DNA from: Lepidodermella squamata
Lineage: Eukaryota > Gastrotricha
Direction of reading: 5' to 3'
Assembly: GCA_047495785.1 (NCBI GenBank)
Contig: JBLDXI010000023.1
Location: 124,001 to 188,000, forward strand
Length of the DNA stretch: 64,000 bases
Shown in pieces: positions 52,867-63,383 of the stretch; the stretch's first letter is position 1, and the number at the start of each line of letters is the position of its first letter. The position numbers and the translations under genes were made by a program. A model generated the notes under the pieces. The model did no database searches. It was not told the DNA's origin and worked only from the letters and a program-made list of their open reading frames with translations.

Positions 52867-55185
52867 ATGAATTACAGTTCTCTTCTGCTACAGCTCGCGT
52901 TATCAGCCACGATGACTGGCTTGATGCTGAGCCACACTCAGGATCGCCATATCACGCAGAGTAAGCCGTACAAGTTATCAATGCTTTCGATGATGATGTT
53001 CAGCGGCTTCGAGCCAAGAGACAACATGCTCTGCAGGGCCTCGCAAGAGCTGGTCGCAAACATAGTAAACCAACGCATCGACATCCTGCCAGATTATCAC
53101 ATCGTCCTGGATTTTCAAAACGAATCAGTGAATGCTTTTCATTCGGTGCAAATAGGAGTTGACTACGTGAGGCGTATGGAAACTCCACTCGAAGAGAATC
53201 TCTACCCAGCCCCTGTCGTCATGGGCCCATTTCTTAGTTCAGGTTGTAAAGCTTGGGGCTCGACTGTTCACTTCTTTGATAGGTTAGTGATAGCCGGGTC
53301 ATGTACATCCCCAGTTCAAACTGCTCGCAGGATAAAATACCCTAATTTCTATCGCATCCGAGCCGGAGCTGAAATTATTCTTTACGCACGCTTAACGTGG
53401 CTGAAAATGGCAACCAGCATTCGGTCATTAGGAATAACGTTCAACAATGCGAATCCGTTCAACTATGACGCAGCCTCCCTTTTCAACAAAATGGCTGTTG
53501 AAAATGGCTTCAACGTTCTTGCTTATGAAGGGAGTTTGGATTTCAACGACGATGTTATGCTAGATTTGAAGGCGCGTGATATTCGCATTTTCACGATGGA
53601 ATCCTCTGAGACATCAGCTGGTTTGCGTTTCCTTTGCCAGGCATACAAGTTCGGCATGACTGGCAACAGATACATGTTCGTTTTCCAGTTTTTCGCCTAC
53701 GTCGACATTTACACCTTGCCGTTCGAGATCTACCCTGGCTGCAACCGAACCACGATTGCTAAACAGCTCAAGGTGTCTCTCTTCATTGGCTCCCCGTTGG
53801 ACATCATAAAGCCGATGACTGGGCGATCTGAACTTGGTCATACTGTTCAAGAATTTGAAGGTCTTTTCAACAATTTCACGAATGGAACTGTAACAGCTGA
53901 CTATGATTTTCGCCATCTGTGCTACGATAGAATCCTTACAGCTTTAATGATCCTCAACGATACGGAGACGGCACTTGCGAAGCAGAACATGTCTCTCAGA
54001 GACTTCAGAAGCAATCCGCGAGCAGTTATGCTGGCTGCAAATTTTAGTGCTGCAAATCTCGATTTCAGAACCCTTCGTTTCGGTAGGTTTAAATACTCGT
54101 CTCGGCTTGAGTATGATTACGAGCCTCAGTTTGTTACCTACTGGTCTGCAGAGCAAAATAAATTAGTAGTATCTCATCAGATCACGTGCCGCTCAGACGC
54201 GACTACGTGCTACAATGTAAGCTCCTTCCGGCTTGAACAAGTGACTGCCTTTCCATTCGGCCTACCAAAAGACACAGCGGTGTTAGTCGAATCAATTGGA
54301 ATGACATCGAAAGGCGTTTCAATAAGTATAGCCATCATTTCCTTGCTGTTGATCGCGGCACAGTTCGTGTTAGCTTTTCGGTCTCACCGAAAAATGAGGC
54401 GGGATGGAGAACGACTATTGCGTGTACCGTTTGTTTTGTTTTCTGGATTCCTTTCGATCAATCTGGGAGCGATATTTCTGGTTCAGCAAGGCAATTCAGC
54501 CTATTGTCACCTTCAGATTTTTTTCATGTGGAATGGACTATCCTTACTAAATAGCTGCGTCATGAGTTCAATTCTGTCAGAGAAACATTCCCTAGATGTG
54601 TGGCGATTTCGAGGAGGTGGAGCTGTAATGATGGTCAACAATCGATCGAAAATCTCTCCTGGCCGCAAACTGATGGAGCTCAGCGGCTTTATTGTAATGA
54701 GAAACACGGTTGTTCTTACTGTGGTGAGTGTGTCCGTGACGACAGTCTGGTCAGCATACGACTCCCTTCGTGAGGTTGTAGAAGATTCTGAAGAAGCAAT
54801 GTCGACTTACAACTTTGAGTCGGACACATTCACTAGAATTCGAAAAATTTCCTGTCAGTCGGAGAATATGCTCGTTTTCATAGCTACGGAAATCGCTCTC
54901 AACATTACGATACTGGTTTGGGCAGTATACCTGACCATCTCGATCCGAAGCTATATAAGACTGCGGGTCAGGCTCAACATGGATGTAATCAAGCCCTATA
55001 TGCTAGCAGTTCCACTGGCAATAACGATATTCATTTGCTCTGTAGCCATTGAAATTCTTCTCGAATCGGGTGGAAGTTCAGCCCTTGGCAACTCTAAATC
55101 GATTGCCCTCGCATTTGTCCTGCTCATCTACTCCGGCCTGATCAGTTTTTCCGTTTTCTGGAACGCTTTGAAACCCAATTCATAA
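52867..55185 (+). CDS. Receptor G: GABA-B-like class C GPCR, 772 aa, intronless
   Basis: The first in-frame ATG is at 52867 and begins a signal peptide (MNYSSLLLQLALSATMTGLM). The Venus-flytrap domain (about residues 35-465) keeps VVMGPFLSSGCKAWG, the SCTSP turn, the GxTGNRYMF motif and a CYDRILTALMILNDTE block seen in its relatives. Seven hydrophobic segments follow from about residue 485 (ISIAIISLLLIAAQFVLAF) to the C-terminus (IALAFVLLIYSGLISFSVFW). There is no cysteine-rich linker and there are no introns. It is the most divergent member of the intronless clade here. The upstream in-frame region to 52813 has no ATG and is not counted. Confidence 0.8.
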   Translation: MNYSSLLLQLALSATMTGLMLSHTQDRHITQSKPYKLSMLSMMMFSGFEPRDNMLCRASQELVANIVNQRIDILPDYHIVLDFQNESVNAFHSVQIGVDYVRRMETPLEENLYPAPVVMGPFLSSGCKAWGSTVHFFDRLVIAGSCTSPVQTARRIKYPNFYRIRAGAEIILYARLTWLKMATSIRSLGITFNNANPFNYDAASLFNKMAVENGFNVLAYEGSLDFNDDVMLDLKARDIRIFTMESSETSAGLRFLCQAYKFGMTGNRYMFVFQFFAYVDIYTLPFEIYPGCNRTTIAKQLKVSLFIGSPLDIIKPMTGRSELGHTVQEFEGLFNNFTNGTVTADYDFRHLCYDRILTALMILNDTETALAKQNMSLRDFRSNPRAVMLAANFSAANLDFRTLRFGRFKYSSRLEYDYEPQFVTYWSAEQNKLVVSHQITCRSDATTCYNVSSFRLEQVTAFPFGLPKDTAVLVESIGMTSKGVSISIAIISLLLIAAQFVLAFRSHRKMRRDGERLLRVPFVLFSGFLSINLGAIFLVQQGNSAYCHLQIFFMWNGLSLLNSCVMSSILSEKHSLDVWRFRGGGAVMMVNNRSKISPGRKLMELSGFIVMRNTVVLTVVSVSVTTVWSAYDSLREVVEDSEEAMSTYNFESDTFTRIRKISCQSENMLVFIATEIALNITILVWAVYLTISIRSYIRLRVRLNMDVIKPYMLAVPLAITIFICSVAIEILLESGGSSALGNSKSIALAFVLLIYSGLISFSVFWNALKPNS

Positions 55186-55857
55186 GCTAAGACGATGCCG
55201 TTGAAGATTCGCAGCCAGCTACCGGGCGAATAAACAGCTGGTGTCGGGTCCGCCCTTCAATCAAACCCAACCCGATAGAAACGAGGACAAGCTGAATTCG
55301 AAAATCGGCTACCTGGTCGTTGAATCTGTTTATTTCGGTTGCAAGGCTGATGACGGAAATAATTGCGCAGGGAATGTCGGAACAATGGCGAACAGCTAGA
55401 GTAAAATTTAAGAAGCATTTTTTGACATAGCTGGAGCTTATTACCGTGTTTTTTCCAACTGCTGTTGATGAGATCTCAGCCAGTATGAACGCACTTAGCC
55501 CTCTTCAAATGCGCGATCTACAGATTTTTAAGCATTATCGGTAAAAATCCTGCTTGGAACAAATGAAAGGCAGAGGATAGGCCGATCGTCCACTGCATTA
55601 ATACGAATCGAAACGCCTTTGAAATTTTTGGTAATTTTGACCGCCCCACCGAGGAATGTACTCCAAAAATTAGGTAGGGCAGCTGAACACAGTGTGCATA
55701 AAGTTAATGCGTCAAACAAGGGCATTGAAAGATTAAGGCACTGAGCCTAACCAAACACCAAAGGCGAACGACACTGTAGCTGATCAAATAACCTGCTGCG
55801 TGTTGCCATGTAATTGCCCACGGATCAAAACAAGGGAAGAAAAAAATGAAAAAATCA
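55186..55857. other. Spacer between receptor G and the second PAN gene
   Basis: About 670 bp with no recognised gene or repeat. Confidence 0.4.
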
Positions 55858-55906
55858 GTCATTAGCAGAAAAATAACAGCTGAACTTGCACCGGGGAGCC
55901 TATAAA
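55858..55906 (+). promoter_or_regulatory. Promoter of the second PAN protein: conserved block, E-box and TATA box
   Basis: GTCATTAGCAGAAAAATAAC leads into CAGCTG at 55877-55882, then TATAAA at 55901-55906, 63 bp before the ATG at 55969. Same order and spacing as 4616-4665. Confidence 0.6.
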
Positions 55907-55968
55907 TTAGGCGAATAAGTGCTAGTTAAGTCATACCAAATCATAATTCGCAACTCTAATTAATTAAA

Positions 55969-56600
55969 ATGATGCACTCTCTGGTGATTTTCTGCATTTT
56001 CGGGCTTGGTTTTTCGGGAGGTAGCGTTTTCGATGAGGTTAAATGGACATATCTTAATATCCATGTTTTCATTGCAGCGACAACTCCCGATGGTTACGAG
56101 TCGGTTACTTACTCGTGCAACTCCAAATACAAGTATTGGACCGGGATCACAAGCACTGAGAACTGCGCCGCTAAGTGCACCACTGATGGCACAGCCTGCG
56201 CCGGATTTCACTATGCCTATAACAGTGCCTTACAGACCTGCCAACTCCATTCGTCTTGTAGTACCGATACTGGCCTTTCTATCGATTCTAACACCGTCGT
56301 GTTCAAAAAAGACTCAAGTAAGTATCATAGCTTTGGAAATCATTCCTGCTCATGTTTGAATTTCATTGCCTTTCAGCATTCGCTCTGTTCGGTTATGTGA
56401 CCTATTCCTGTGGCAGCATTTACTCGATCAACAAAAACGTCACCAGCATTGTCACGTGTGTTGACAAGTGCTACGCGGCTTCCAAGTGCAAGGGCATCGC
56501 CTACTCGGCCTCCCTTGATGTTTGCAACCTGTGCGCGAAATGCGTCGACTCCGGATCGACCCCGCCTTCGGATTACATGGCTTTCAAAGCCTCTTACTAA
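55969..56600 (+). CDS. Second small secreted PAN/Apple-like protein, 171 aa
   Basis: Exons 55969-56020, 56078-56317 and 56377-56600, with introns of 57 and 59 bp ending in TTGCAG and TTTCAG; frames join cleanly. The signal peptide (MMHSLVIFCIFGLGFSG) is followed by TTPDGYESVTYSC and two cysteine-rich modules with CAGFHYAY and CKGIAYSA, laid out as in the gene at 4732-5305. The last exon is 224 bp in both genes, and exons 1+2 here (52+240) equal the single first exon there (292), so the proteins have identical length and differ by one intron. Reading through the first intron also stays open, so an alternative longer product is possible. Function unknown; secreted binding protein. Confidence 0.8.
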
Positions 56601-56793
56601 CCCCGCCAACTTGGGAAATGAGGTTTTTTAAAGGAAGAAGATTGATGAGCAATTTTCCAAGATGAACATTAAACTGAGGAATTTTTATTCGACTCAACAA
56701 AATGGTCTTAATATTCATCTCTGCACTTAGTCATAGCTTGTCATTCATCCACTGTTGTTGCGTTTTTCGCGTCATGCGGTATTCGGTTTGCTC

Positions 56794-58587
56794 TCAGCGC
56801 TCGTTTGACGCCGATTGGGGCGGACGGAACATAGCGGCATGAGTAGAGCTAGCCGATGCGGCAGCCCATGCTGGAGGCCGCAACACGCCAGATGATGGCA
56901 TCGCACTAGTATCACGCGCAGTGCCACTCATCACAGTGCTAGCAGATTCGCCCGAGTATCGAAACAAATGAGCTGGAATTGCAGAGCTCTGATACGGAAT
57001 CGTTTCCGGAGTTGGCTTCAAGACAGGGACATCGGAGTAGTTATTCATAGGCATCGCAATCCATTGCCCAGGGCCGTAAATTGCATGAGATGCCACTGGC
57101 ATATCAGCATCAGAATCTTCAGTTGACGAAGAGTCGCCCTCGCTGTTTTCATCTTCTGACTCGTTCTCATTGCCGCGCTTGCAGCATTTTGATATGAAAA
57201 TTTTAATCTGAGCAGAGTTTTATATTAATGGGCGCCGATGATGTCAAATCAAACCGACCTGTTCTGCAACGGTTTCTTGAATCATTTGAAGGCAAGTCGA
57301 TAGCATCGCCATGCCAAAAAAGCAGTAAAACCAGGTAAGGCCGAACTTCCAAGCAACCTGCGTCTCCGTATTCGTGTTGACCAGCCCAGGCACCAGATCG
57401 CCAAAACCAATAGTCAGCGTTGTAATAAACTGGTTTAAACAATCAAAAACCTGTCATAAAAAGGAGTGCAGAATCTTTACCGAAAAGTAGACGGCATCAA
57501 CGAGGGACCAAGCTTCAGTGAATGTAAAAATAAACCCGCCGAACAGCACAACAGTAAACAGTAGAAAAAGAGACAGCGATACAGGTATGAAGCCATTTAT
57601 CGCGGCTTCTTTCTCAGCATCATCTTCCGACGAGTCTTCACCCGAGTCCTCCTCCAAAGCTTCGATAAATGCAGAGCTGGGCGAGTTCGGTTCCGTACGC
57701 CATTGAGCGATCATCCGGGCTGCAAGCTACTGCCGCGATTCCTTGTTCTTCTTCGAGGATTTACAGGCCATGCAACAACACACCATGTGATACGTGTAAT
57801 GCGTCACATCCGACAGAAAATTTCCGAGTTGTGCGAGGCTTGTTAAAAACATGGGCATTCCAACTAAAGCGTAGCAAATCAGAACGATGCGGCCCCAAGT
57901 TGTCGAAGGTGCAATATGTCCGTAGCCGATTGTTGTAACCACTGTGACGCAGAAGAATGTAGCAGCTAGGAAGTGCCATTTTGGCTGCATGGTCTCGCAA
58001 TCTCGCCCGTCCCACGTTGAGTTGCGAAAAGCCATCACAAATGTGTTCAGGGTGTCGCGGTACTGATCAAGGCGTTCTTCGTGGGATAACTGAAAGTTTG
58101 ATGATGCCGAAGAGACCGCCTCTTTAGCTTTATTCATCCCGTTGTAGTACTTTTCCCGATTCTAGAAGATGAAGAAAGTTATTGATAAATTGTGATTTCT
58201 GATTCCCTCGCATCGCATGAAAACTAACCGATTTGCAGGTTTGAACTTCGTTGAAGCTCTCCATCGAACTGAACATATAGCCGCCAAGAAAGCAAAATGC
58301 GATGACACCTAAAAGAATTCCCACATTCGTGCCTGCCCATTTCAGTATTGTAGTTGAATGTTCGCGCTTCCATTTTTGTTTCAAGTACTGCATATGTAAA
58401 CGCAAGAGGTTGTTTACACGATTGATCTTTCTATTCAGCAAACCTGGTCGTCTAAAAACAGATGCACGACTTCTGGGTCTGCATCTGGCGCGAAATCCGC
58501 CTTGGTGTCATAGTCTGGACTTTCGCCAAACGCTGTCGAGTCTTCAAATTCGTTGAACAAAACGCGTTGTTCGCCTGATTCACCCAT
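56794..58587 (-). CDS. Two-pore-domain (K2P/TWIK-type) potassium channel, about 507 aa, 6 exons
   Basis: Leak-type potassium channel subunit at the plasma membrane. Exons (minus strand): 58587-58444, 58387-58229, 58161-57765, 57719-57481, 57429-57259, 57207-56794. Introns are 45-67 bp. TM1 is GTNVGILLGVIAFCFLGGYM (about residues 62-81). The first pore loop has the filter TIGYGH and the second has TIGFGD, after TM3 (FIPVSLSLFLLFTVVLFGG) and before TM4 (LTWFYCFFGMAMLSTCLQM). An acidic segment precedes TM3, and a Ser/Pro-rich C-tail of about 140 residues ends the protein. The 45-nt intron 57720-57764 is inferred because it removes an in-frame TAG. Donor GTCGGT in intron 5 is atypical. Confidence 0.83.
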
Positions 58588-59562
58588 GATATTAGAGGTA
58601 CTGCAATGCTTCGATTCCCCAATTCGCAAACATGTACAATGATGTAGATTTCGCGCGATAGCTTTTGCGGCTTCATTAATTTGTCATGTTGTTTTCATAC
58701 AAGAGTCAAGGCGCGCCAATGCTAGAAGCAAACAGCATCGATGACACAGCCCACACGTGCGAAATGCCTCAGGCTACTACGTGGCGTTACAGCCTATCGC
58801 TTAATGCTTTATATGCAGCCATAATAAATAAATGAATGTATCATGCTAGCATGACCGAGTTTTTCACGTTATCCATCGGATGCTTTGAATCGTATTAACC
58901 TGAAATGTGAATTGTCTACCTATAGCAACCATGTGCAATAAAGCATATGATAAACCAGAGCAAACAACGATACTCCGATGAAAGCACTGTGGCAGATGAT
59001 TTTGAACCCCGGATGCTGAGCCAGACATGCTTAAAATACTTGCAACGGACTTCCTGAAATTGCATGTAAAAGAAGAGACATTTGATTTAACTAGCTCTAA
59101 GAAATAAAAATGTACATGGGTTGAGGAATATTGAGGATCTGTCTATCTTATAGCGATCTTCTGTATTATTGGTCCTGCTGATCTGAAGTTTGACGTGGCT
59201 TTATCGAGGCAAGTGATATGGACGCAGTGTTTTCAAATTTTACGATGAAAAATTAATTAAGAAAATCGCTACTACAGCCTTTTCAGACGCGATGCACAGT
59301 TAAATTATTGGTGCAAGGTGCAACTTTTGAGCTGTGCATCGTTTCAGGTTTGGCATGGCATGAAAAGTTCGAATTATCTTGAAGAAGACATTTTCAAGGT
59401 ATTTTAAAGCCTATTATGCACCTCCCCTTGATTTCCCAGATATTTGAAAGGACAGCGGATCAATACCGCGTGGCTTTGTTTCCTGTACTTCGCCGCCCTG
59501 TACTGTTCAAAGAATGCAAAAATTCATCGTTCAATTTATTGCATAGCGTATAAATTTCAAAT
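58588..59562. other. Divergent spacer between the K2P channel and receptor H
   Basis: 975 bp with no recognised gene or repeat. It should contain both promoters. Confidence 0.4.
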
Positions 59563-62172
59563 ATGATTTTCAAGGGCATTTTCCTATGCCTGCTTAATTC
59601 AGCCACTGTCTCAGCACAGATATTCCCGAATGCATCAATGGAGCCTACTGTTAAATCCTTTATTCGAAGGCAACAGCGAGTTAAAGTTCTCAAAATCCTA
59701 GGTCAGTTCAATTATCGAGGCGTAAATCCATCTGGGCCTTTATGTACGAAAGGTATCGAAGTAGCCCTAGACCAACTTCATTCAATAGAAAGCTGGTTAC
59801 CGGGCTACGAGCTGCAAGTCGATATGATCGACGACCAATGCAACGACGGTCTGGCGATTCAACAGACCGTCAAAGAGCTAATGTGGCCTAGTGAGGAGAG
59901 GATTCCTGTTATCCTGCAAGGTTGGTGCGCTCCGATAGCCCAGGCCTTGTTAGCAGCTTCTTTGAAGCCATTGAGTTATATAGGATTCACCCATTACTTC
60001 TCGACGCCAGATACTACGAAAAACAGGCAAAGGTACGAAATGACGTTTCCACTAACCAAGTCGTCATTAATGCCTCAAGAAGGAATGGCCGAGTTTGCCT
60101 CGAAAATGGGCTGGAGGAACATAGCAGTGATTACTGAAGACCTGCCATTCTTCAACGGAGCTGAAAATGAAATCCTTGGATACTTTACCTCTCGTAACAT
60201 CAAAATCAATTGGTATGGCAAGGTGAGTTCTGCGATGAAGCCTGACGAAATGCACGCGGCTTTCAAAGCTATGCGAGCTGTAGAACCTCGAATCTTTCTA
60301 GTCAATGCTAATAATGGTCTTGTGCTAGCCTGCTGGTTCCACCGTTACGGAATGGTTGGTCCAAGTTACTTCTTCTTTGCGACCGGCTGGGCATCTTATG
60401 AGCCTTTGATAGTCACAATCCCCCCGTCTGTAAGCAGCTGGTGTACTCGATCAATGTTGGCTGAATTAGCTAGTAATTGGTTGCTTGCGAGCTTCGGTTC
60501 GATGAGTGACGTTTTCGGAGATTCTTTTCGAGATACAACTGGGTTGACGGGGACAGGTCTCACCAAGGCAATGGAATCCAAAATTATAGAAGGCTTCAAA
60601 ATCCCTGGCTGGGCTTCTGTACCTCCAACATGCTACGATATCGCCCTATTCGCGGGTTATGCCCTCCACGAAACTGAAATGACTCTTAGAAAGGAGGTTA
60701 ATTCAACTTTGTCTGAATGGCCAGTCTTATCACGCCGAGAATTCTCGAGAATTATGAAACGAGCTGTCTATCGAACTCCAGTGAATGGTTCAAAATCATT
60801 TTACCACTTCGAAGAATCGACTACCATGAATACTAAAGGTTATAACCCAGTTATTTTCCGTCAGGCTAAAGACTATTCTCAAGGCGTTCTCCAACGGCCC
60901 ATTGTTTCCTTCTATCAAGCAAGTGATCGGTCGATCAATTACTTGAATGGCGGGGTAATGTGGAGAACTCTGGACAACTCACCCCCACGAGATAGCGCGA
61001 AAGTGGTATTTATTCCTTCGGAAGTGCTTTCAATGAAACATTTCTGGGTTATTCTGGGTGTTGCGACTTTCGGAATTTTTGCATATCTTATACCTGTAGC
61101 ACTGAGTTGGATATCATACTACACGGAATTCGGCTCCAGAGTTGCTCTGAACAATGTTTTCCAGGTTGAAAATGGGGTTATATTCATAGGGAATTCTTTT
61201 ATTTCGATTTTCGCCATCATTTTTACGCCACTGAAAGTTACATCGCCTCCGATCGTTCTACAGCACTGCTTAGCTAGTGTATTCTTGCTGCAGATAGGCT
61301 ACAGCCTCATTTCAGTCGGATTTCTGGTAAAATTGCTGCAAGGCAATCGAACTATCACTTCTATAGGCGAAATTGTGATCAAGCCGCTACAAAAACGAAC
61401 GCTTTTTGCGTTGGCATGCGTAGCACCGTGGCTGCTTATTCAAATAGGGCTAACTATCGGCCTTGTAGCGTCAGGCGGACTAACGACTGAGTTGGTCGAG
61501 GATGAAAGGCGATATTCAGGAGACGCGAGCATTGCCTACGCCCCTATCCGGTTCGAATGTCGTCTAAATTTAGCTGAAAACTCCGTGTCACTTGTTGGGA
61601 TTCTTATCGCAATCGGATCACTTCACCTGTTCGGGATGTTGACGATTTGTTTTCGATCTTACAAGCTTAAAATGGTAGGTATTTGTTGTTAAGAGCACGA
61701 GAGCAAGGTATCATACATTCTCGCTGATTGTTTTCAGAAATGTAAAAGTGCAGAGGCGGCAAGTGATAAAAAGCGCTCATCAGCTGCGCTCGGTCGCACG
61801 AGTATCCTTCCAGTTGGAGCCCGCGTGACCGATCCGCCGAATCAGCTAAAACCGATACTCGACGAATTGAAATCAACCATCAGCTGCATCTACTACGCTA
61901 TGCTCATCGCCATAGCTTCAATCCTTGTTGGCATGATACAGGCTAATAACGACGCGGCCCTTCACGTGTCAGTACCAGTTTCGGCTCTCGTCTTCGTGTA
62001 CACAAATCTATTAGCTATGATCATACCTAAAATCGTAGGTTAACGATCTTTCGCGAAGGTCTGTGCTTAATTGCTTGTTGTTTTTCAGATTTCTGTTAAT
62101 GAAGCGGTGCCCCAGCGTCCAGGCAGTGTAACACTGAACCCTACTAGGAGAAACACTTTTTTGATACCTTAA
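59563..62172 (+). CDS. Receptor H: GABA-B-like class C GPCR, 3 exons, about 830 aa
   Basis: Exons 59563-61674, 61738-62034 and 62089-62172, with introns of 63 and 54 bp ending TTTTCAG and TTTTTCAG. The product has a signal peptide (MIFKGIFLCLLNSATVSA) and a Venus-flytrap with FNYRGVNPSGPLC, DDQCNDG and IPVILQGWCAPIAQA, the same landmarks as B and D, plus MGWRNIAVITEDLPFF. Seven membrane segments start near residue 490 (HFWVILGVATFGIFAYLIPV) and include YSLISVGFLVKLLQ at the TM3 position. The first large exon replaces four exons of B, so introns 1-3 of B are absent here, while the KLKM/KCKS junction is shared. Confidence 0.82.
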
Positions 62173-63383
62173 TATTCAAAACAGAGGACGGTGTTGTCAG
62201 GACTGAGCCCCTGAAGCGTATGGAAAATGGAAATACTTTTTTAAATTCATAACATCAATCAATGAGTCACTGTGATCAAAATGAGACATGACATGCCACT
62301 CATGACCATCACTATGGAATAAAGTGTTGAATTCTTCAGGGTACAGCGAACCTCGGCGGTTAAAACTTGACGGTGATGAAGTAGCGTTGACGAGCTATTG
62401 AACATTTTTCCTCGATTGCCATGTTGCTCGCATTGAACCAGAGCGGGTAACTCGCCGAGCACGCGTTATTGGAACGTGACCCGAGGGTTAGAACCGGCTT
62501 AGGGGCTGGTGGCTCAACTGTGTTGGAACAAATAGCGGGGAAAAAACTTGTGTGCGCATGGTGCCTTGTCATTAGTGAGAAAATGTTGTTGATTGGACCG
62601 AATTCTCCAAAACGCGTGCTGCTTGGCGGTTTTGGCAGGGTGTACAGACGTTTGCGTTTATTCCTCAGAACACATGTTTGTTCTTTTTACTCGTCTTTAT
62701 ACGTTACTCTTATTGTTCATTCAACAATTCTCCGCTTTTGAATTTTGAACCCTTCAGTACTAGTCGTGGCATTGCTGGATTTTGCAGCAAAGAGCTTATT
62801 TATCGCAATTTATAACATTTGCGATAAGTATAACGAGATTCGGTAGTCGCAGGAAGTAGGCTATGGGGGAGATGATTTACCGAACATAAATGAGCAACTA
62901 TGAACATATTATTGGAATGGTGAAGATCTTTCCGGCAACCCGATGAAAAACAGGATGGTCTCCACTGTAATCGTAGGAGTTTGATCATTTTGTCTCATAT
63001 TAAAGCTCCACACCTACATGCTAATCGAATTTCGAAATGTTACGCGAGTCTCCAAATGAGCTCAGCTCTATATCGTAATTCCGCAGTTTTTGCTGCCCGA
63101 TCGATTATCTTTCAAATGCTCATGTCAATCATAGTTTCTCAGAGGGAAAGCTCAACCCCATGTTGACTACTGAAACAGGTGACACTGTCAGAATTGTTCA
63201 CCAAGTGTCAACATTCTTTGCGAAGCAGTGAATTGAGAAGCGGAAAATAACGTTTAGGTATGCTTAGTAATTCCGAAAGGTGAAAATCTTTGGCAATAGA
63301 TCAGTGAGGATGAGTCGCTGTATTCCCAAGTATTCTTAATATTCCTATTGCATTGAAATATCATATCAGCCAAAATTCAAGAA
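62173..63383. other. Spacer between receptors H and I
   Basis: 1.2 kb; frequent stops in all frames and no recognised repeat or RNA. Confidence 0.4.
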
